A DNA stretch of 64,000 nt from NCBI RefSeq assembly GCF_001423885.1, contig NZ_LMPP01000003.1:1-64000 (forward strand). The letters are read 5' to 3'. The stretch is from Rathayibacter sp. Leaf185. GTDB lineage: Bacteria > Actinomycetota > Actinomycetes > Actinomycetales > Microbacteriaceae. The position numbers and the translations under genes were made by a program. How positions within the stretch are numbered: the first letter of the stretch is position 1; each line of letters opens with the position of its first letter. A model generated the notes under the pieces. The model searched no databases, was not told the DNA's origin, and was given only the letters and a program-made list of their open reading frames with translations. Below are positions 34,957-44,700 of the stretch, one piece after another.

Positions 34957-35607
34957 TCAGACCGCCTCGAAGTCGGCGGAGACGGAGGCCGACACCTCGA
35001 TGTCCTCCGGTTTGAGGGCGAGCGCCTCCTCCTGACCGCCGAACTTCGCCGCGCGGCTCATCAGGGCCGAACCGCCCTCGATCCGGGTGTGCGGGCGGAG
35101 CCCGGGTTCGAAGAGGGTCAGCACGCGGATCTCGCCGAGACCGAGCGCCGAGGCGTACGCCGCAGCACGCTCGCGCGCGTCGCGCACCGCCGCAACGCGC
35201 ACCTCGCGCTCGGCGGTCGCGCGATGCGCGGCGGTGACGTCCCAGTCGACACCCGACACCACCACCCCCGGGAGCTCGGAGACCGAGGCCACCCAGCGCC
35301 CGAGTGCGTCGAAGTCGCGGTACTTCACCCGGACGCTGGCAGCGGCGACGTGGAAGAGCTGGGTGACGTCGGAGTCCTTCAGATAGCGGTGGACGGTCGA
35401 GACGGAGACCTGATCGGCCGACCACCAGGTGGCGACGCCCGCCGCCTGCTCGGCGACCGCCTCCTCTCGCACCCTCGTGTGCACCGAGGTGACCTCGGCC
35501 AGGGCCTGCGATCGCGACCGCGACTCGCGCCTGATCTCGAGACGGACGGTGCCTCGCTCAGCGGGCAGGAAGTGCTGAGCGTTCCCAGCGACGGTGATGG
35601 TGGCCAT
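34957..35607 (-). CDS. SIMPL (DUF541)-domain protein
   Basis: 216 residues from the ATG of MATITVAGN. The domain pattern is clear: ITVAGNAQHFLPAERGTVRL, then a central helix, YLKDSDVTQLFHVAAASVRVK and RERAAAYASALGLGEI, ending in SVSADFEAV. Unlike many SIMPL proteins it has no signal peptide, so it should be cytoplasmic. SIMPL proteins form ring-like oligomers with poorly known roles, some in oxidative stress. It is followed upstream by a small unknown gene on the same strand with a 27-base gap. Confidence 0.85.
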   Translation of the reverse strand: MATITVAGNAQHFLPAERGTVRLEIRRESRSRSQALAEVTSVHTRVREEAVAEQAAGVATWWSADQVSVSTVHRYLKDSDVTQLFHVAAASVRVKYRDFDALGRWVASVSELPGVVVSGVDWDVTAAHRATAEREVRVAAVRDARERAAAYASALGLGEIRVLTLFEPGLRPHTRIEGGSALMSRAAKFGGQEEALALKPEDIEVSASVSADFEAV

Positions 35608-35634
35608 CGCCCCATCGTGCCGCATCCTCGGGCG

Positions 35635-35919
35635 TCACGACCGAGAGGGATCGGAGCGCCGGATGCGCTCGGCGAGGGAGCGCTCGACCGCGAGGTTGCT
35701 GAGCACCTGCTCGCGGTGGCCGCCTCGAGCGGGCGGGACGACCTCGCCGGTGCTTGGATCGACGAAGCCGCGCAGAGTGCGCTCCCCCTCGGCGATCGAC
35801 TCCTCGAGGAGCTCGAGTCGATGCGCGAGACGGTCGGACTCGAAGGTCTCGACGGAGATGCGGTCCTCGAACGGGTGGCGGGCAGTGCGGGCGGAGATGC
35901 TCATGGTGATCCGATCCAT
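35635..35919 (-). CDS. Small charged protein of unknown function
   Basis: 94 residues from the ATG of MDRITMSISA; a second ATG five codons later is possible, and neither has a good ribosome site. The sequence is helical and charged (RLAHRLELLEESIAEGERT, EQVLSNLAVERSLAERIRR), with no membrane segment or recognised domain. It lies between the SIMPL gene and the glutamate-kinase-like gene, all on the reverse strand. The longer frame to 36165 overlaps the kinase 3' end and is antisense-like. No function proposed. Confidence 0.6.
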   Translation of the reverse strand: MDRITMSISARTARHPFEDRISVETFESDRLAHRLELLEESIAEGERTLRGFVDPSTGEVVPPARGGHREQVLSNLAVERSLAERIRRSDPSRS

Positions 35920-36025
35920 CGGGGCGCCCGGTATCGGCGCCGTCCCCAGGGAGACACGCACAGGCGCCGACGATGACGCAGTGGCGCGGAATGCACCTCC
36001 GAGGTGGCGCGAAGTGGGATCGCCG

Positions 36026-37357
36026 TCAGTCGCGGAAGACCGACAGCTGCTCGTTCCCGATGATCGCCAGAGTCCGGACCAGCCGGGTGTAGCGCTCGAC
36101 GAGCTCCGCTTCCTCCGACCCGTGTCCGAGCAGCGCCGAGATGCTCTCGGCGGGGAACAGGCCAACGATCTCCATCGCGACGGCGCGGGCGTGCTCGAAG
36201 GAGAGGCCGTGCGCGTACTCCACGGCGCGCGTCAGCTGCGGCCGCTCGCCCGCGGGCGGCGCGGACGCCGATCCGGGGTCGGCGGCATGGGCGAGGACAG
36301 CGACGAAGACCCGCGCGATCTCGTCGACGCGCAGTGCGCGCACGAGGGTCAGGAGGCGGGAGGACACCCGGGACACCCCTCGGGCGAGGAGCTCGCCGCT
36401 CAGCGCCCGCACCTCGATCACGTCTCCCCCGTCGAAGTCTCCCGAGACGCGCTTGATACCGGAGGCGAACAGGCTCGATCCGGCGTCGATGCTCCGCTCG
36501 GCCTCGAGGTTGATCTCGACCCGCCCGCGAGCCGTCGCGACACCCGAGATCCAGCGCTGCTCCACCGCTGGATGCGCGTGGACCGCCCGGACGAGCGTGC
36601 CGGGCCCCGGATCCCCCAGGGCGCTCAGGATGACCTCGGGCGTCCTGGCGCCCGCGATCCTCGTCGAGACTCCGTTGTGCGCGGCGAGCTCGGCGGCCCT
36701 CAGCTTCGAGCGGATCCCGCCGCGGCCCGTCCCGCCCTTCTGCACACCGATGCCGCGAAGCTCGGCGATGCCGAGCTCGTCGAGGTGGACGCCCTCGGCG
36801 ATGCTCCCGGCGAAGACACCGGGCACGTCGGTGAGCAGCAGCAGCAGGTCGGCGCCGAGCAGCATCGCCAGCGCACCGGCGACGCCGTCGTTGTCGGAGC
36901 CCGCGGAGTCGATGGTGTCGTTGCCGTTGACCACGGGGACGACACCGGCATCGAGGGCGTGACGGATCGCCTCCGCCACATGCGCCATCTGCCGAGGCGA
37001 CGCCAGATCGGACTCGCCGATGAGGATCTGGGCCACGAGGGCACCCGAGAGCTCCGCCACCGAGCGGTAGAAGCCCATCAGGACGGTCTGGCCGACAGCC
37101 GCGGCGAGCCGGGGGCTGATCGGGGCGTCCTGCGAGCGCGCGAAGAGCGCCCGGCCCGACGAGACCGCTCCGGAGGAGACGAGCACCACGTCCCAGCCCT
37201 CCTGCTGAGCGGAGAACGCGCTCTCGAGGGCGCTCGCGAGCAGCACGGGGTCGGGCCCGGACTGCTTCGTCACCGAGCTGGACCCCATCTTGACCACGAG
37301 GGTCCGCCTCCGGGAGACGGTCGAGGGCGCGGCGGAATCGGAGAGGTCGTCGGGCAT
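36026..37357 (-). CDS. Glutamate 5-kinase-like protein with an inserted helical segment
   Basis: 443 residues. ATG at 37357 is chosen; one at 37366 is equally possible. The amino-acid kinase domain is complete: VVKMGSSSVT, LVSSGAVSSG, AAVGQTVLMGFYR, VVNGNDTI, SDNDGVAGALA, LLTDVPGVF and GTGRGGIRSKL. A PUA domain begins at about 280 (GRVEINLEAERSIDAGSSLF, SGDFDGGDVIEV). About 70 extra residues, partly Ala/Pro rich, interrupt it before the end SISALLGHGSEE. ProB is normally about 370 residues. It should phosphorylate glutamate, but there is no proA beside it and the insertion sets it apart, so it may be a paralogue. Confidence 0.75.
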   Translation of the reverse strand: MPDDLSDSAAPSTVSRRRTLVVKMGSSSVTKQSGPDPVLLASALESAFSAQQEGWDVVLVSSGAVSSGRALFARSQDAPISPRLAAAVGQTVLMGFYRSVAELSGALVAQILIGESDLASPRQMAHVAEAIRHALDAGVVPVVNGNDTIDSAGSDNDGVAGALAMLLGADLLLLLTDVPGVFAGSIAEGVHLDELGIAELRGIGVQKGGTGRGGIRSKLRAAELAAHNGVSTRIAGARTPEVILSALGDPGPGTLVRAVHAHPAVEQRWISGVATARGRVEINLEAERSIDAGSSLFASGIKRVSGDFDGGDVIEVRALSGELLARGVSRVSSRLLTLVRALRVDEIARVFVAVLAHAADPGSASAPPAGERPQLTRAVEYAHGLSFEHARAVAMEIVGLFPAESISALLGHGSEEAELVERYTRLVRTLAIIGNEQLSVFRD

Positions 37358-37478
37358 GGCTCCCATGGTAGGGGCGCGCTCCCCCACCGCCGGAGTGATG
37401 ATTACCGACTGGTGATCGGTTTCTGCGGGTAGCCTGCGAGAGGAGCCGACGAGGGCTCCCCCTTCGGAAGGACCTCCC

Positions 37479-39257
37479 GTGACACCGTCGTCAACGCCCA
37501 CGAACGTCGACCGCCGCTATCTCGATCCGCTGCTGGCGATCGAGGAGCGGGTGGAGATCCTCCTCGCGCAGATGACGCTGGAGGAGAAGGCCGGCCTCTT
37601 CTTCCAGACGATGATCGTGATGGGCGAGGGCGGCGAGCTCGCCGAGGCCGACTCGGCCTTCGGACTGCCCTCGACGTCGTCGATGGTGATCGGCAGGGCG
37701 ATGACCCACTTCAACCTCCTGGGCGGTGGGAGCGCGACGGCGCGCGAGATCGCCGAGTGGCACAACCGCCTGCAGGAGCTCGCCTCGAGCACTCGCCTCG
37801 GCATCCCGGTGACCCTGTCGACCGACCCGCGGCACTCCTTCACCGACAACCCGGGAACGGGCGCGCAGGCCGCGGCGTTCTCGCAGTGGCCGGAGCCGCT
37901 CGGCCTCGGTGCGATCGGCGACGAGGAGCTGGTCCACCGATTCGGCGACATCGCGCGGCAGGAGTACCTGGCCGTGGGGCTGCGCGTCGCGCTGCACCCG
38001 CAGATCGACCTCGCCACCGAGTCGCGCTGGGCCAGGCAGGTGGGCACGTTCGGCGAGGACGCCGAGCTCACCGGGAGGCTCGGGGCGGCGTACATCCGGG
38101 GCTTCCAGGGCGAGGCGCTCGGAGCGGAGTCGGTGGCGACGATGACCAAGCACTTCCCCGGCGGCGGCCCGCAGAAGGACGGCGAGGACCCGCACTTCGC
38201 CTACGGCCGCGAGCAGGTCTACCCGGGCGGCAACGCCGAGTACCACCTCCGGCCGTTCGAGCGGGCGTTCGAGGCCGGGACGAGCCAGATCATGCCGTAC
38301 TACGGGATGCCCGTCGGGACGCCCCTCGAGGAGGTCGGCTTCGGCTTCAACCGGTCGGTGATCACGGGGCTGCTGCGCGAGCGCTTCGGGTTCGACGGGA
38401 TCGTGTGCACCGACTGGGGGCTCCTCTCCGACGCGAACATCATGGGCGATCTCCACCCGGCGCGCGCCTGGGGCGTCGAGCACCTGTCGGTGCCCGAGCG
38501 GATGCGCAAGGCGATCGAGGCGGGCGTCGACCAGTTCGGCGGCGAGGCGATCCCCGAGGTGCTGGTCGCGCTGGTCGAGGAGGGGGCGGTCAGCGAGGAA
38601 CGGCTCGATGTCTCGGCGCGCCGGCTGCTGCGCGAGAAGTTCGTGCTGGGACTGTTCGACCGGCGGGCCGTCGACCCGGCGGCCGCGGAGACCGTGGTGG
38701 GATCGGCCGAGTTCCGGGCCGCGGGCGAGGAGGCTCAGCGCGCGGCGATCACGGTGCTGGCGCACGACGGCGTCCTGCCGGCGCAGCGCGGGCTGCGGTT
38801 GTACGTGGAGGGGGTGGACGAGGCGGTCGCGGCGTCGTACGGGACGGTCGTCGGCTCTCCGGAGGAGGCCGACCTGGCGGTGATCCGGCTCCAGGCGCCG
38901 TTCGAGCGGCGGGCGACGGCGTTCGAGAACTTCTTCCACGCGGGGTCGCTCGACTTCCCGGCTGAGGTGGTGGAGCACGTCGTGTCGGTCGCGGAGAGGG
39001 TCCCGACCGTCGTCGACGTGTTCCTGGACCGCCCGGCGATCCTGACGCCGTTCGCCGGGACCGTCGCCGCGCTGCTGGGTGACTTCGGCGCCTCCGGAGC
39101 CGCGCTGCTGGACGTGGTGTTCGGAATGTCGGAGGCACGTGGGAGGCTGCCGATGGATCTTCCCCGGTCGATGGCCGCGGCATCGGCACGGCGGCCCGAC
39201 GTGCCGTTCGACACGGCGGATCCGCTGTTCCGGTTCGGTCACGGACTCACTCTCTAG
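37479..39257 (+). CDS. Glycoside hydrolase family 3 protein
   Basis: 592 residues, GTG with GGAAGGA upstream. The TIM-barrel domain has RLGIPVTLSTDPRHSF, KHFPGGGPQKDGEDPH and the nucleophile Asp311 in GFDGIVCTDWG. The second alpha/beta sandwich domain (about 410-590) ends in the usual GHGL. There is no signal peptide, so it acts on imported sugars in the cytoplasm. Likely a beta-glucosidase or beta-xylosidase. It is transcribed divergently from the kinase-like gene, 121 bases apart, and ends at a strong terminator. Confidence 0.92.
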   Translation: MTPSSTPTNVDRRYLDPLLAIEERVEILLAQMTLEEKAGLFFQTMIVMGEGGELAEADSAFGLPSTSSMVIGRAMTHFNLLGGGSATAREIAEWHNRLQELASSTRLGIPVTLSTDPRHSFTDNPGTGAQAAAFSQWPEPLGLGAIGDEELVHRFGDIARQEYLAVGLRVALHPQIDLATESRWARQVGTFGEDAELTGRLGAAYIRGFQGEALGAESVATMTKHFPGGGPQKDGEDPHFAYGREQVYPGGNAEYHLRPFERAFEAGTSQIMPYYGMPVGTPLEEVGFGFNRSVITGLLRERFGFDGIVCTDWGLLSDANIMGDLHPARAWGVEHLSVPERMRKAIEAGVDQFGGEAIPEVLVALVEEGAVSEERLDVSARRLLREKFVLGLFDRRAVDPAAAETVVGSAEFRAAGEEAQRAAITVLAHDGVLPAQRGLRLYVEGVDEAVAASYGTVVGSPEEADLAVIRLQAPFERRATAFENFFHAGSLDFPAEVVEHVVSVAERVPTVVDVFLDRPAILTPFAGTVAALLGDFGASGAALLDVVFGMSEARGRLPMDLPRSMAAASARRPDVPFDTADPLFRFGHGLTL

Positions 39258-39272
39258 GAGGTCCGAGGCCTC

Positions 39273-39312
39273 GAGAACCCCTCCTCCACAGAGCTGCAGA
39301 GGAGGGGTTCTC
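39273..39312 (+). terminator. Terminator after the GH3 gene
   Basis: Perfect 14-base arms GAGAACCCCTCCTC and GAGGAGGGGTTCTC with a 12-base loop, 15 bases after the GH3 stop. Confidence 0.85.
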
Positions 39313-39351
39313 GGCTGGATCGGGACGACTCGCCACGGATGTCGGTGGCGA

Positions 39352-39380
39352 TTGACATACTCGAACACATGTTCGAACAT
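39352..39380 (+). promoter_or_regulatory. SOS promoter with LexA box for imuA-imuB-dnaE2
   Basis: TTGACA (39352-39357), a 17-base spacer and GAACAT (39375-39380) frame the LexA box TCGAACACATGTTCGA (39361-39376), the mycobacterial-type SOS palindrome. LexA would cover the spacer and -10. The -10 ends six bases before the ATG at 39387, so the transcript is probably leaderless. Confidence 0.9.
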
Positions 39381-39386
39381 GGGCAG

Positions 39387-40106
39387 ATGAGCCCCCCTCC
39401 CCGCCCCCTCTCCGCAGGGACGACCGAGGCCGCAGAACCCCTTCTGCGGCAGCTCGCGTCGGTGAAGGAGCTGCAGTCGCGGATCCGCGACATGCAGGCG
39501 ATCACGCTCGAGACGAAGAGCATGGCGACCCTGCCGGCGTTCGCCTCCGCGCTCCCCGGCGGATCGCTGAAGCAGGGTGCCGCCTACTCGGTCGAGGGCT
39601 CGATGAGCCTCGCGATGGGGCTGCTCGCCGGACCCTCCGCCGAGGGCGCCTGGTGCGGGGTCGTCGGCGTCCCCGAGTTCGGGGCCGAGGCCGCGGCCGG
39701 CATGGGGATCGATCTCGAGCGGCTGGTCCTCGTCCCCTCGCCGGCCGAGCACTGGCTCACGGTCACGGCGGCACTGGTCGACGTGCTGACGGTCGTCCTC
39801 ACCCGCCCGCCCGCCTCCGTGTCCTCGGCCGACGTCTCCCGGCTGGGTGCCCGGCTGAGGCAGCGGGGGGCGGCCCTCGTCGTCCTGGGCGAGTGGCCGC
39901 AGGCCGAGGCGCGGCTCAGCCTGCGCAGCAGCCGCTGGGAGGGGCTGGGCGCCGGGCACGGTTACCTGCGCTCCCGAGAGGCGCTCGTCGACGTCGTGGG
40001 CCGCGCAGGGACACGGGTCCGCACGGTGCGGATGAGCATGCCGGGCACGGGCGGGGCCTTCGGCGTCCTCGACGAGCGCTCGCGCCTGCACGAGCGGGCG
40101 GTGTGA
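39387..40106 (+). CDS. imuA: ImuA-type mutasome accessory protein
   Basis: 239 residues. Earlier in-frame ATGs (39339 and 39369) lie before or inside the SOS box, so the ATG six bases after the -10 is chosen. The central region (LPGGSLKQGAAYSVEGSM and AWCGVVGVPEFGAEAAAGMG) is a degenerate RecA-like fold without a working Walker A, as in ImuA/ImuA' proteins. ImuA' supports ImuB and DnaE2 in error-prone bypass synthesis after DNA damage. The stop is one base from the imuB ATG. Confidence 0.88.
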   Translation: MSPPPRPLSAGTTEAAEPLLRQLASVKELQSRIRDMQAITLETKSMATLPAFASALPGGSLKQGAAYSVEGSMSLAMGLLAGPSAEGAWCGVVGVPEFGAEAAAGMGIDLERLVLVPSPAEHWLTVTAALVDVLTVVLTRPPASVSSADVSRLGARLRQRGAALVVLGEWPQAEARLSLRSSRWEGLGAGHGYLRSREALVDVVGRAGTRVRTVRMSMPGTGGAFGVLDERSRLHERAV

Positions 40107-40107
40107 G

Positions 40108-41706
40108 ATGACGAGCGCCCCCGAGCTGCGCCGGACGATCCTGGTCTGGTGCCCCGACTGGCCGCTGCTCGCGGCGGCCGTCGACGCGGGTCTCGAGGCG
40201 GAGGCTCCGCTGGCCCTGACCGAGAAGAGCAGGGTCTTCGCGTGCTCCCCCTCCGCGCGCTCCGAGGGAGTGCGGCGAGGGATGCGGATCCGCGAGGCGC
40301 AGTCGCGCTGCACCGGCCTCACGGTCCTCCCCTACGATCCGGTACTCGACCACCGCGCCTTCGAGCCCCTGGTGCAGGCGCTCGAGGAGATCACTCCGGG
40401 GGTCCAGCTCATCCGTCCCGGCCTCTGCGCGATCAGGGCCAGGGGACCCCGGCGGTACTACGGGAGCGAGCAGTCCGCGGCCGAGGCCGTGCTGCGTCGC
40501 CTCGCCGAGCTGGGAGTGCCGAGGGCGCGCGTCGGGATCGCCGACGGCCTCTTCGCCTCCGAGCTGGCGGCGAAGCACTCCGGTGAGTCCGTCGCGATCG
40601 TGCCGGCCGGCGAGACCGCCGGCTTCCTCTCCCCCCTCCCGCTCGACGCCCTCGAGACCGAGGCCGTCGGCATGCGCTCCCGGCCCGGGATCAGAGGAGA
40701 GGACCTGGTGACCCTCCTGCGCCGACTGGGCGTGCGGACGCTCGGCGCCTTCGCCGGTCTCCCACGCGAGGACGTGACGGCCCGGTTCGGCCCCGACGGG
40801 GCCCGAGCACACCTGCTGGCCTCGGGTGCCGAGACCGAGGCGGTGGTCCCACGACTGCCACCCGAGCGCCTCGATCGCGCGCTCGAGTTCGAGCCGCCGC
40901 TCGACCGGATCGACCAGGCGGCCTTCGCCTTCCGCGTCCCCGCCGAGGAGTTCGTCGACGGGCTGACCCGCTCGATGCTGGTCGCGACCGCGATCCGCAT
41001 CGAGGTCACCAGCGATCGAGGCGAGCTCTCGTCGCGGAGCTGGCTGCACCCGCGCTGGTTCACTCCCTCCGACGTCCTCGACCGCGTGCGCTGGCAGCTC
41101 CAGGGCAGCGGCGCGATCGACGCGGGGCTGGGCTCGCCGATCTCGCGCATCCACGTCGAACCGGAGGCCGTGGACGCGATCGGCAACCACGAGCAGGGGC
41201 TGTGGGGCACGGCTCCCGAAGAACGCGTGCACCACGGCCTGAGCCGGGTGCAGAGCGTGCTGGGTCACGAGGCGGTGGTCACGGCCTCGGTCGGCGGAGG
41301 GAGGGCCCTGCGCGACCGCCAGCACCTGGTCCCCTGGGGAGACCGCGAGCCGGGTGACGCCCGCCCGCGCGGCCTGCCGTGGCCGGGGTCTCTCCCGCCA
41401 CCCCTGCCGCCGACGGTCTTCCCCGAGCCGGCGGCCGTGCTCGTGCGGGGGCCGCGGGGCGAGCCGGTCTCGGTCGACGACCGCGGCACCCTCACCTCCG
41501 TCCCCGCCTACTTCACCCCCGGCACCTCCCAGGCCCGCCTCGAGCCGGTGGCGGGCTGGGCCGGCCCCTGGCCGATCGACGAGCGGTGGTGGGATGCGCG
41601 GACGGCCGTCCGCTACGACCGCTTCCAGGTGGTCGACTCCGCCGGAATCGCCTGGCTGCTGCTCTGCCTCGACGGCGAATGGGCGGCCGAGGCCCGCTAC
41701 GACTGA
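40108..41706 (+). CDS. imuB: ImuB, Y-family polymerase-like mutasome hub
   Basis: 532 residues, ATG. The fold is Y-family polymerase-like (LVWCPDWPLLAAAVDAG, VRRGMRIREAQSRCTGL, GIADGLFASELAA, helix-hairpin-helix LLRRLGVRTLGAFAGL). The two catalytic acidic motifs are gone: CPDWPLLAA stands where polymerases have DMDxFFAxVE. This matches ImuB, an inactive adaptor that bridges DnaE2 and the beta clamp. The C-terminal segment after about 400 is Pro rich and then ends in WAAEARYD. Second gene of the SOS operon. Confidence 0.93.
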   Translation: MTSAPELRRTILVWCPDWPLLAAAVDAGLEAEAPLALTEKSRVFACSPSARSEGVRRGMRIREAQSRCTGLTVLPYDPVLDHRAFEPLVQALEEITPGVQLIRPGLCAIRARGPRRYYGSEQSAAEAVLRRLAELGVPRARVGIADGLFASELAAKHSGESVAIVPAGETAGFLSPLPLDALETEAVGMRSRPGIRGEDLVTLLRRLGVRTLGAFAGLPREDVTARFGPDGARAHLLASGAETEAVVPRLPPERLDRALEFEPPLDRIDQAAFAFRVPAEEFVDGLTRSMLVATAIRIEVTSDRGELSSRSWLHPRWFTPSDVLDRVRWQLQGSGAIDAGLGSPISRIHVEPEAVDAIGNHEQGLWGTAPEERVHHGLSRVQSVLGHEAVVTASVGGGRALRDRQHLVPWGDREPGDARPRGLPWPGSLPPPLPPTVFPEPAAVLVRGPRGEPVSVDDRGTLTSVPAYFTPGTSQARLEPVAGWAGPWPIDERWWDARTAVRYDRFQVVDSAGIAWLLLCLDGEWAAEARYD

Positions 41707-41757
41707 CCACCGTCCCCCCACCTCCCGCACCGCACTCCGATCCCACGAAGGAGCCCC

Positions 41758-44700
41758 ATGGGCTGGAACAACCCGCCGATCCCGTGGTCGGAGTTCGAAC
41801 GACGCCTGTCCACCGGACGCCGCGCCGACGGCAGCGTGGTCCGCGGCGACGGAGGCGACAGCCCCGCCTGGTCCCACAAGCGCGGCGCCTACTCCCCCGG
41901 CGACGATGTCACGGCACCCGACGAGAAGGTCCCCTACGCCGAGCTGCACGCCCACTCCAACTTCAGCTTCCTCGACGGTGCCAGCCGCCCGGAGCAACTG
42001 GTCGAGGAGGCGGTCCGCCTCGGGATCGACACCCTCGCCCTGACCGACCACGACGGTCTCTACGGCATCGTGCGGATGGCGGAGGCGGCGCAGGGGCAGA
42101 GAGCGCTCGGCAACGAGGTGCGCACCGCGTTCGGTGCCGAGCTCTCACTCGGGCTGCGCGCACCGCAGAACGGCGTGGCCGATCCTGAGGGATCGCACCT
42201 TCTCGTGCTGGCACGCCGGGAGGAGGGCTACCACCGTCTCGCGCGGGCCATCACGACCGCTCAGCTCGCCGGTGCCGAGAAGGGCAAGCCGAGCTACGAC
42301 CTCGACGAGCTCGCGCACGCGGCCGGCGGGCACTGGATCGTGCTCACCGGATGCCGGAAGGGCCACGTGCGCCAGGCCCTCGTCTCCGAGGGGGCCGAGG
42401 CTGCCGAGGACGAGGTGCGCGAGCTGGTGCGCCTGTTCGGAGCGTCCAACGTCCTCGTCGAGCTCTTCGACCACGGCGACCCTCTCGCCTCGCTGCACAA
42501 CGACCTGCTCGCCGAGATCGCCGGCCGCCTCCGCCTGCGCGTCGTCGCCACCGGGAACGTGCACTATGCCCGGCCGGAGGACCGCCCGCTGCAGACCGCG
42601 CTCACGGCCGTCCGCGCCCGGCGGAGCCTCGACGAGATGGACGGCTGGCTCCCCGCCACGGCGGGCGCGCACCTGCGCTCCGGTGCCGAGATGGCCGAGC
42701 GCTTCGCCCGCTACCCCGGCGCGGTCGAGAACACCGTCCGCGTCGCGGACGAGATCGCCTTCGAGCTGAGCCGGGTGCGACCCCGCCTTCCCCGGCAGGA
42801 GGTGCCAGAGGGGCACACCCCGATGAGCTGGCTGCGCGAGCTGGTCCGCGAGGCCGTGCCCCGCAAGTACCCCCGCGCCGACTCCGATGTTCTCGACCGC
42901 CTCGAGAAGGAGCTCGCGGTGATCGAGGACAAGGACTTCCCCGGCTACTTCCTGATCGTGCACGACATCGTCCACTTCGCGAAGGGCAAGGGGATCCTCT
43001 GCCAGGGGCGGGGATCCGCCGCCAACTCCGCGGTCTGCTACGTCCTCGGCATCACGGCGGTGGACTCGATCTTCTACGACCTCCCCTTCGAGCGCTTCCT
43101 CTCGAGCATCCGGGACGAGGAGCCCGATATCGACGTCGACTTCGACTCCGAGCGGCGCGAGGAGGTCATCCAGCACGTCTACGAGAAGTACGGCCGGTTG
43201 AACGCCGCCCAGGTCGCGAACGTGATCACCTACCGGCCCAAGTTCGCGGTCCGCGACATGGCCAAGGCGCTCGGCTACAGCGCGGGGCAGCAGGACGGCT
43301 GGTCGAAGCAGGTGGAGCGCTGGGGAGCCATCACCGAGAGCAGCGCCGACCACGACATCCCCGACGACGTCGTGGCACTGTCGACCCGCGTCCTCGGTGC
43401 GCCCCGCCACCTGGGCATCCACTCGGGCGGGATGGTGCTGACCGATCGGCCCGTCGGCGAGGTGTGCCCGATCGAGCCCGCGCGGATGGAGAAGCGGACG
43501 GTCCTGCAGTGGGACAAGGACGACTGCGCCTGGATGGGGCTGGTCAAGTTCGACCTCCTGGGTCTGGGGATGCTCGCCGCACTCCAGTACACCTTCGATC
43601 TCGTCGCCGAGCACGTCGGCGAGGAGTGGGACCTCTCGACGATCCCCCGCGAGGAGAAGGGCGTGTACGACCAGCTGTGCCGGGCCGACTCCATCGGGGT
43701 GTTCCAGGTCGAGAGCCGCGCCCAGATGGGGACGCTCCCCCGGCTCCAGCCGCGGCGCTTCTACGACCTCGTGATCGAGGTCGCGCTGATCCGCCCCGGG
43801 CCGATCCAGGGCGGCGCGGTGCACCCCTACATCCGGCGCAAGCTGGGCGAGGAGCCGGTCAGCTACCAGCACCCCCTCCTCGTCACCCCCCTCAAGCGCA
43901 CCCTCGGGGTTCCGCTGTTCCAGGAGCAGCTGATGCAGGTAGCCGTCGCCGTCGGCGACTGCAGCGCGGAGGACGCCGACCTGCTCCGCCGGGCCATGGG
44001 CTCCAAGCGGGGCACGGAGAAGATCGAGACCCTCCGCGGGCGCCTCTACGAGGGCATGGAGCGCAACGGGATCACCGGCGAGGTGGCGGACGACATCTAC
44101 CGCAGGATCCAGGCCTTCGCCAACTTCGGCTTCGCCGAGAGCCATGCGATCAGCTTCGCCCTGCTCGTGTATGCGAGCGCCTGGCTGCGGCTGCACTATC
44201 CGGCCGCCTTCACCGCCGCCCTGCTGCGCGCGCAGCCGATGGGCTTCTACGCCCCGCACACGCTGGTCGCCGATGCGCGCCGGCACGGGGTGCGCATCGG
44301 CTCCCCCGACGTCAACCTGTCCCTCTCCCACCCGGGCCTCGAGGCGATCCCCGACGGGCCCGCCCGCCGCCGCAACGGCGCACCCCTCGGCCGCGACGGC
44401 TGCCTCGCCTCCGATCAGCCTCCGACGGGTCTCTTCGACCGCTCCGAGCCGTTCGACACCGACGACCACCGCCGGGACGGCGGCTTCCTCGTGCGGCTGG
44501 GGCTCGCCGAGGTGAAGGGCATCGGATCAGCGCTCGCCGAGCACGTCGTCGCCGAGAGGGAGCGCGGGGGCCCGTACGCGAGCATGGCCGACCTCTCGCG
44601 GCGGGCGGGCCTGACCGCGAGTCAGCTCGAGGCGCTCGGAGCGGCGGGGGCGTTCGACTCCCTCGGACTCGACCGTCGCCAGGCACTGTGGGAGGCGGGG

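Noticed and set aside
39339-39386. Upstream extension of imuA to the first ATG
   Set aside because: The extension contains the -35, LexA box and -10 of its own promoter, so it cannot be translated from that transcript.
37491-40322. Reverse-strand open frame of 943 codons
   Set aside because: It lies antisense to the GH3, imuA and imuB genes; its composition is Arg/Gly/Asp-rich without domains, and arises from high third-position G+C of the real genes.
42145-44469. Reverse open frame of 774 codons
   Set aside because: Antisense to dnaE2, no motifs.
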